A program made the translations under genes and the position numbers. The notes under the pieces were generated by a model. It worked only from the letters and a program-made list of their open reading frames with translations. It searched no databases and was not told the origin of the DNA. A stretch of DNA of 64,000 nt from Symbiodinium kawagutii (Eukaryota; Sar; Dinophyceae; Suessiales; Symbiodiniaceae). Where the stretch lies: positions 10,848 through 74,847 of the forward strand of contig VSDK01018585.1 in the NCBI GenBank assembly GCA_009767595.1. Reading direction: 5' to 3'. Positions 58,913 through 64,000 of this stretch are shown here, piece by piece; the stretch's first letter is position 1, and the number at the start of each line of letters is the position of its first letter.

Positions 58913-59018
58913 GTGGTTCTCAGTGCAGAACAGGGTACCCCCAAAATCAGTATTTATATTGACGATTAATATCAATAAACACATCCATTTTTGGGGTCTC
59001 CTATTTCGATAAGTCACC
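58913..59018. repeat. MITE-like element, family E, diverged copy
   Basis: It starts GTGGTTCTCAGTGCAG and ends TTTCGATAAGTCACC, with a GGGTACCCCCAAAATCA interior as in other E copies. Confidence 0.5.
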
Positions 59019-59856
59019 ATATGTACTTGCAAGCGTCATGTGTTTTGTACATTTTTGGGGGTTTGAGACTCTCAGTAATTTGTTCATCCCTGAAGTCAGA
59101 GTCTTCTTGCTTGTTCGATATTTACTCAACACACGACTCTGACCGTACGACATTTGGAGCATTACCCGAGTAAACATAGCATGAGAACAAGGCATTCCAA
59201 GAATTTGTCTGGAAAATCCAGCCGGACCCAGGAGGCTCATGTTGCTTCCATGGCCAAGCTACCACCGACCGGGTATACTAATGACGTCCCAGAATCACTC
59301 CCAGCATCTAATGTTGCAGGCTGGGTGCGAACGCAAGTTGTACGCTATTAGAAAGCAAACTGTGTACATCATGTTTGGCTTGGTTTCGTACAGGGAACAC
59401 TGTCAGATACAACCAGAGCACGGCTCAACATTCCTATCCGGAACGCCATGACCTGCCTGATCAGCCTTTTTGTTGAGTGGTTGGCAACTCGTCAACCATG
59501 ATGTTCGCTTGTTACCTGCCGTTAGCCATCACGAACCCGTTGTTCACCCATTGGTCACAGCGAACCATTTAACCAACGATAGTGAGACATATTGTTTCTA
59601 TTAACCAGTGGTTAACCATTTTTTGTCCTCACATTTTTGGACAGGCTCGGTTCATCATCATTGTTCCATCTTCTCACCATATCATAACATAATGGATTCG
59701 TCCATCTTTTGATCATGATCCAATATGGTCAATCATTAATGTCTATTATGATTATAGATGATTAAACATTACTCACCCGGGCAAATCACCTTGTAGGGCC
59801 TACATAGGGTAGGTTGTAACCCCTATACTCGTGATTTCATCCGTTTTCACCATCAG

Positions 59857-59975
59857 CCTCCTGCTACCCTGACTGCCCCGCTCCCAGAAACCGACGAAGC
59901 AGCACCTGTTGCAAAGAGGGCACGGAAGGCGCAGGGCACGGTGGAAGCAATAAAGCAGACGCAAAAATCGATGGG
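59857..59975 (+). CDS. Candidate exon, unassigned, Ala/Lys/Pro-rich
   Basis: CCATCAG, then PPATLTAPLPETDEAAPVAK and RARKAQGTVEAIKQTQK. Low complexity and charged. Donor not determined; TG-rich words follow. Confidence 0.4.
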
Positions 59976-60133
59976 TAGTGATGGGTAGTGATGGTTCCAA
60001 AACCATGGTGATTGGTTGGTTCAAAAACCACGGTGATTGGTTGGTTTAAAAACCATGTTGATTGGTTGACCGTTTCTGGATGGTTTTTAATTGGTTGGCC
60101 ATTGTCTACTACTATTTTTTGATGGCACTCTTC

Positions 60134-60162
60134 TCAACCCTCTGGACGCCCTAGCCAAAAAA
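60134..60162 (+). repeat. NPLDALAKK-type motif copy
   Basis: CAACCCTCTGGACGCCCTAG then CC and an A-run. Confidence 0.55.
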
Positions 60163-60362
60163 CAAATCTTTTCAAACAGCTCGTAGAAACCAACCCGCAA
60201 TAGCTAAGGTTTACCTCCATTACCCACCGCTCTTGTCGCATCTTGAAGCCACCTGTGCAAACTATGTTAGTTGATGGCCTGTTGCTGCCTGTGCTGCTGC
60301 CATTGTTCATAACTGGCAATGGGCATCAATGATGAACAGTCATCAACCACTGGGAAGCCATA

Positions 60363-60476
60363 TGGCTATGGGTCAATATTAATCAACCAACTAGTGGGGG
60401 ATTTCCACCAACAACAATAGGGAAAACAATGGTTAACTGGGGGGAACCAGGGGTACAGGGTTTTGACCCACTGCCA
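60363..60476. repeat. MITE-like element, family B
   Basis: Ends TGGCTATGGGTCAA and TTTTGACCCACTGCCA. The interior is nearly the same as in the copy at 27110 (GGGGGATTTCCACCAACAA, GGGAAAACAATGGTT). Confidence 0.8.
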
Positions 60477-60784
60477 TATAAGAAATTGCATCCCGTTGAT
60501 TGAGCATCCTTTTTTGCCAGCAACCAATAGCTTTTGCTATTAAAAACCCCTACATTTGACGGTGATTCACCAGCACGCATTGATGCTGACCAGCAACCCA
60601 TACCAGTTCTACGTATTCCATGCCCACTTGCGGTATGATTTGAGGAAGAGTCAACGCAATAATCCTCACCCATCAATAGGCAAGAACCAACAAATGATAA
60701 ACAATAAACAAGGTCCAGCAACCAGTGCAAACGAGTCGTTCAACTTATTGACTAGAGGTCAATGCCCCGGTATAGCATGAACAG

Positions 60785-61980
60785 ATACGTAAGATGAACT
60801 GGGGATACCAATATTAACTACTAGGTTCCCGACCCCCATCGGGCCGTGGAACAAACAGCGTGGTCCAACTACTAAGTTATTTCATCTATGAAATCGATTA
60901 CCTTTTATGATTGACTGGTGGGTTCTCAATTAAATATCGACAAATTTGTGGCTGACAAGAAGAACCATAGATTTTTCTGAAGATAGAAAATTAGATGGCT
61001 ATGACTCAATTCAATTATTTCTTAGTCCACTTAATTAATTGTTCTAGTCAATAATTAGTTCAATCGTGGTACTAAAAATCATTAATACTATTTGATGGCC
61101 AACCATCAGCAACAACTAATGTTGATAAGACTTGCTAATGATCATGGCTATTTACCTCAACAAATATCATTAATCAATCATTGTGAACTAACCACAGTCC
61201 TATCAACAAAATGCGTACCAAGGCTTAATGCTTCTCAACTCGTGTTCATTGACTTCAGCCAGTAGCCACTATTGTTGATCAAAAAGAATGATATCAACTA
61301 TTCACAACTGCTATTCTCATTATCATTATTTGCCATCGCTCAATCATTGCTATCAGTTGTCAATGGTGGTGTATGAATATCAGCCATTGGCATCTATGTG
61401 CCATATTGACCATTAACCAGCAGGTACTAACCATTGCTAGACATTAGTTAGCTTGATCAGCATTGTCATTATCGTTGTTTGCTATCATTCTTCATTATTA
61501 TCAACGACACTGCTACACACAAACCAATGCTGCTGACTATTCTAAGAACCCATCTTAACCTTGAACTATAAAGGAACTATTCTAAAACTAACATTGATCA
61601 TTAAGAGATTGTCATAAAACTAGTTTTGCTAAGTAGCCAAATTAAAACTCATCTTATTCATTAAGTACTCAATAGCTTCAATAATCAACCATTGCTATAT
61701 TAAATAACTCACCAATATTAAAACTCCCCAATCAACTATTATATATCATCATAAAACTGGTATATCTCATTAAGTAGCCATTACATAAAACTAGTACTAA
61801 TCAGTAAGTACTCCCCAATCAATAGCTATAGTACTCGCCAATCAATATAAAACTAGTCCTAAATAATAGCTATAAACCAGTACTAGTTTGATATTGATTG
61901 GCTATAAACTATTGATAGCTATAATCTAATATAGGTACAGCTATTAGTTATAAACTCCCCAATCACCCAACCACTTTGAA
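60785..61980. other. Repeat-rich, no gene seen
   Basis: CA-type words with ACTAGT, CATTAAG and AATCAATA variants up to the island at 61990. Confidence 0.5.
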
Positions 61981-61997
61981 CCACAGCAGCCATCGCT

Positions 61998-62095
61998 GTC
62001 CCAGGGCCGTGGTCGGGGAGACACATCCAGGGCTGCGCCGCGTGCAAGACGCGGCACAGCTTCCCGTGGACGTGGACGCGGCGGTGAGGCACGGG
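61998..62095 (+). CDS. Candidate exon, RG/RGG-rich
   Basis: Open frame SQGRGRGDTSRAAPRARRGT then ASRGRGRGG in a GC-rich island, with AG acceptors at 61990 and about 62005. RG-rich tails are common in RNA-binding proteins; that link is speculative. Confidence 0.35.
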
Positions 62096-62743
62096 GGGGG
62101 GCGCTTCGACTGACCCAGCTGGGGGTTAGGATTCACCGTGAGGTACCAACCGGCAGACCAACTTGGGAGCTGGAAATCACCATTTTCAGTGGGTAAAACC
62201 AGTATGCATGGTGGATTTTTGACTTTCAGGTTGAGTTTGCCGAAGTGTAAGATCGTTGGCTAGGACGATAAGATGCTTCATGATTGAGAAAAACGTATAC
62301 GTAGAGTTTATGATCAACCAATTCAATGTATTGTCAATGAACCACCCCAAAAAAAAAGAAAAAGACTTATTTTTTTGGGAATGGACATATTTGAACAAAC
62401 GAATTTTACTCATTAGCTGTTGATCATTGCTAGTCGTGACCCGCTTCAAACAAAGGGAGCGCCTTGAACGCTGGCCATCACAGGCGAATCATCCATGCCA
62501 GATTTCCATCGCCAGGTTGGTCTACCAAAATGTTAGCATTTTTCAAGCCGTAGGAGCACCCCCAGTTACCATCCTTTATCCATAACTTACGGTAGCAAAC
62601 CAACCATTTTATGGGGCCCCCTCTCGTGAGCAACCCGCATGCATCCTGTCATTCCAAAACCCTTACGAAGCAACAAGCTCTTGCAGTCGCAGAACCTCGG
62701 CATTGGGCTGCTGATGGCTCCCATTGGAATCATTGGAATTAGA

Positions 62744-62838
62744 AACCCTGGGTTTATCAATGGGGGGATAGTGGGACACCAAACCTTTTGGGCGATATAC
62801 CCCCTATTAATCAACAAGGGGGTTATTAATCCAGGGTT
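62744..62838. repeat. MITE-like element, family D
   Basis: Inverted ends AACCCTGGGTTTATCAA and TTATTAATCCAGGGTT, with a CCCCCTATTAATCAACAAGG interior similar to the copy at 17008. Confidence 0.75.
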
Positions 62839-63092
62839 GGCATTACTGATGGATCCACATAATTTTGGTTGGTCAATCTAGTGGGTAAGGGTGGCCTGTG
62901 ATACTGGTTGATGTGGATTCCATCAGTGTTTTCACTATGAATCAACCGTGAATGGTCGATATGTACAATTGGTTTACTGCTAAACTATCATGTCTAGTAG
63001 GTAAATTATAGTAAACTAATGGATCGACCATCTATTTTATGATGATGATTGACAACGGTTAGGTCCCCAATAAGTCACCCCTCACCGGTGAG

Positions 63093-63170
63093 GCTGCTGC
63101 TACCTTCAGTCAGCTGCAATCCAGCGGGGCTGCAACGACCCCAGCGGAATACAGGGGACTGGAGGGTTAA
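63093..63170 (+). CDS. Candidate exon, unassigned, possibly terminal
   Basis: GGTGAG|G, then AAATFSQLQSSGAATTPAEY and RGLEG, TAA at 63168-63170. Confidence 0.4.
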   Translation, partial: AAATFSQLQSSGAATTPAEYRGLEG

Positions 63171-63846
63171 TGACCGGTGAATTTTTGGTGCTTTATCAGT
63201 TCGCGATTGTTTCATCAGTGGGGCTGATTGTGTACCAGTGGGCAATTGGTACTTCATGACTGGTTAGTCCACTGGTTAGTTGGAAGAATACCACGGATTT
63301 CAGCCATGCCGGGTCATGGTTGTGATGGATTACGATTAGCGCCCCAGTTCAGACAGTATAATCGAATGCGACACATTGAACACCACAACTCCATACAACA
63401 AATGACCAGCATGAGGTGCAGGGTGACTGCTGAAGTATTGGGGACTGTTTGCTTCAGAAAGGACACGTCCATTTACGTTCATAAATGGGTAGGCCCCAAA
63501 ACGATGGTATTCCAAAAAATGAATGGTTTCCCCATGAAACATCATTAGCCACTGTTCTCCCTACGATTGGTTGATATGGGTTACCATCCCCCATTATCGA
63601 TTGGTTCATATTGACCCATAGCCATTTTCTGTATGGAACTACCAGTTGACAGCGGTGATGCACACCGTTTCCCATTGATCAGCCGCATGCATTTTGGGGA
63701 GCTCGGGTGACTTCTACCCGGCTCAGGGATGCAGCAAAAGCAGCAATGTTTCAACGGCTGATCATAGGCGCCCACAAACTTCCAAATTGGGATGACGATT
63801 AAAATCGCCCATATTCAGGTGTTTAACATTTAGATATATATTCTTT

Positions 63847-63847
<1 letters not shown>

Positions 63848-63883
<36 letters not shown>

Positions 63884-63887
63884 AACT
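63848..63887 (+). repeat. ATAG tetranucleotide microsatellite
   Basis: Nearly perfect (ATAG)n, about nine units. Confidence 0.95.
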
Positions 63888-64000
63888 ATTCTATATCTAA
63901 GATGAAAGCGGCTAAAAACCAACTAATAGGGGATCAGTATCTTAACATGAACATGATCCAAAATTGTTGATCATGCGGATTAATCAAGGTCGCTTGATCA

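Noticed and set aside
5510-64000. tRNA or rRNA genes and dinoflagellate spliced-leader relics
   Set aside because: No cloverleaf-like or rRNA-like segment and no spliced-leader string were seen by eye; partial resemblances such as AGCCATTTT at 63619 are too short.

Overview
The window looks like nuclear DNA from a dinoflagellate, most likely Symbiodiniaceae or a relative. The evidence is a dinoflagellate-type tyrosine-recombinase retroelement at the left edge, tiny exons inside very long introns, acceptors of the form AG|G, GC and probable GA splice donors beside GT, and every recognisable coding piece on the + strand. The species call is inference. One assembly gap of 745 N lies at 44722-45466.

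Layout. 1-5509: a decayed DIRS/Ngaro-like retroelement (gag, reverse transcriptase, RNase H, tyrosine recombinase, then a C5-methyltransferase-like ORF), spread over all three forward frames and followed by a B1-A2-B2 repeat arrangement. About 5510-11900: no assignable gene; MITE-like repeats and a long CA-rich repeat array. 11925-18084: five exons of a DHHC-family (palmitoyltransferase) protein. 23280-36367: ten phase-consistent exons of a pirin/YhhW-type protein, ending in a stop codon. 40329-43976: five exons that encode exactly the missing C-terminal half of a DHHC protein. The simplest reading is one DHHC gene split by a ~22 kb intron that holds a whole pirin gene on the same strand; two incomplete DHHC genes or an assembly join are the alternatives. 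44520-46150: minisatellites around the gap. 46320-63170: a series of short, GC-rich, + strand exon-like islands with good splice signals that I cannot assign to a family.

The space between exons is mostly degenerate short-word repeats (CCATCA/ACCATT and their complements). They are strand-polarised around exons: CA-rich just upstream (intron 3' ends) and TG-rich just downstream (intron 5' starts). The two ends of one intron are therefore often complementary and could pair in the pre-mRNA. Inside the introns are at least five families of ~75-120 bp inverted-repeat elements, one ~1.96 kb AT-rich element with 19 bp terminal inverted repeats, and a recurrent sense-strand motif that reads as a peptide similar to PLDAxAKK.

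All exon calls were made by eye from reading frame, splice signals and family motifs. No alignment, RNA evidence or structure prediction was available. Pirin is the most secure call, the two DHHC halves are good, and the unassigned islands are tentative.
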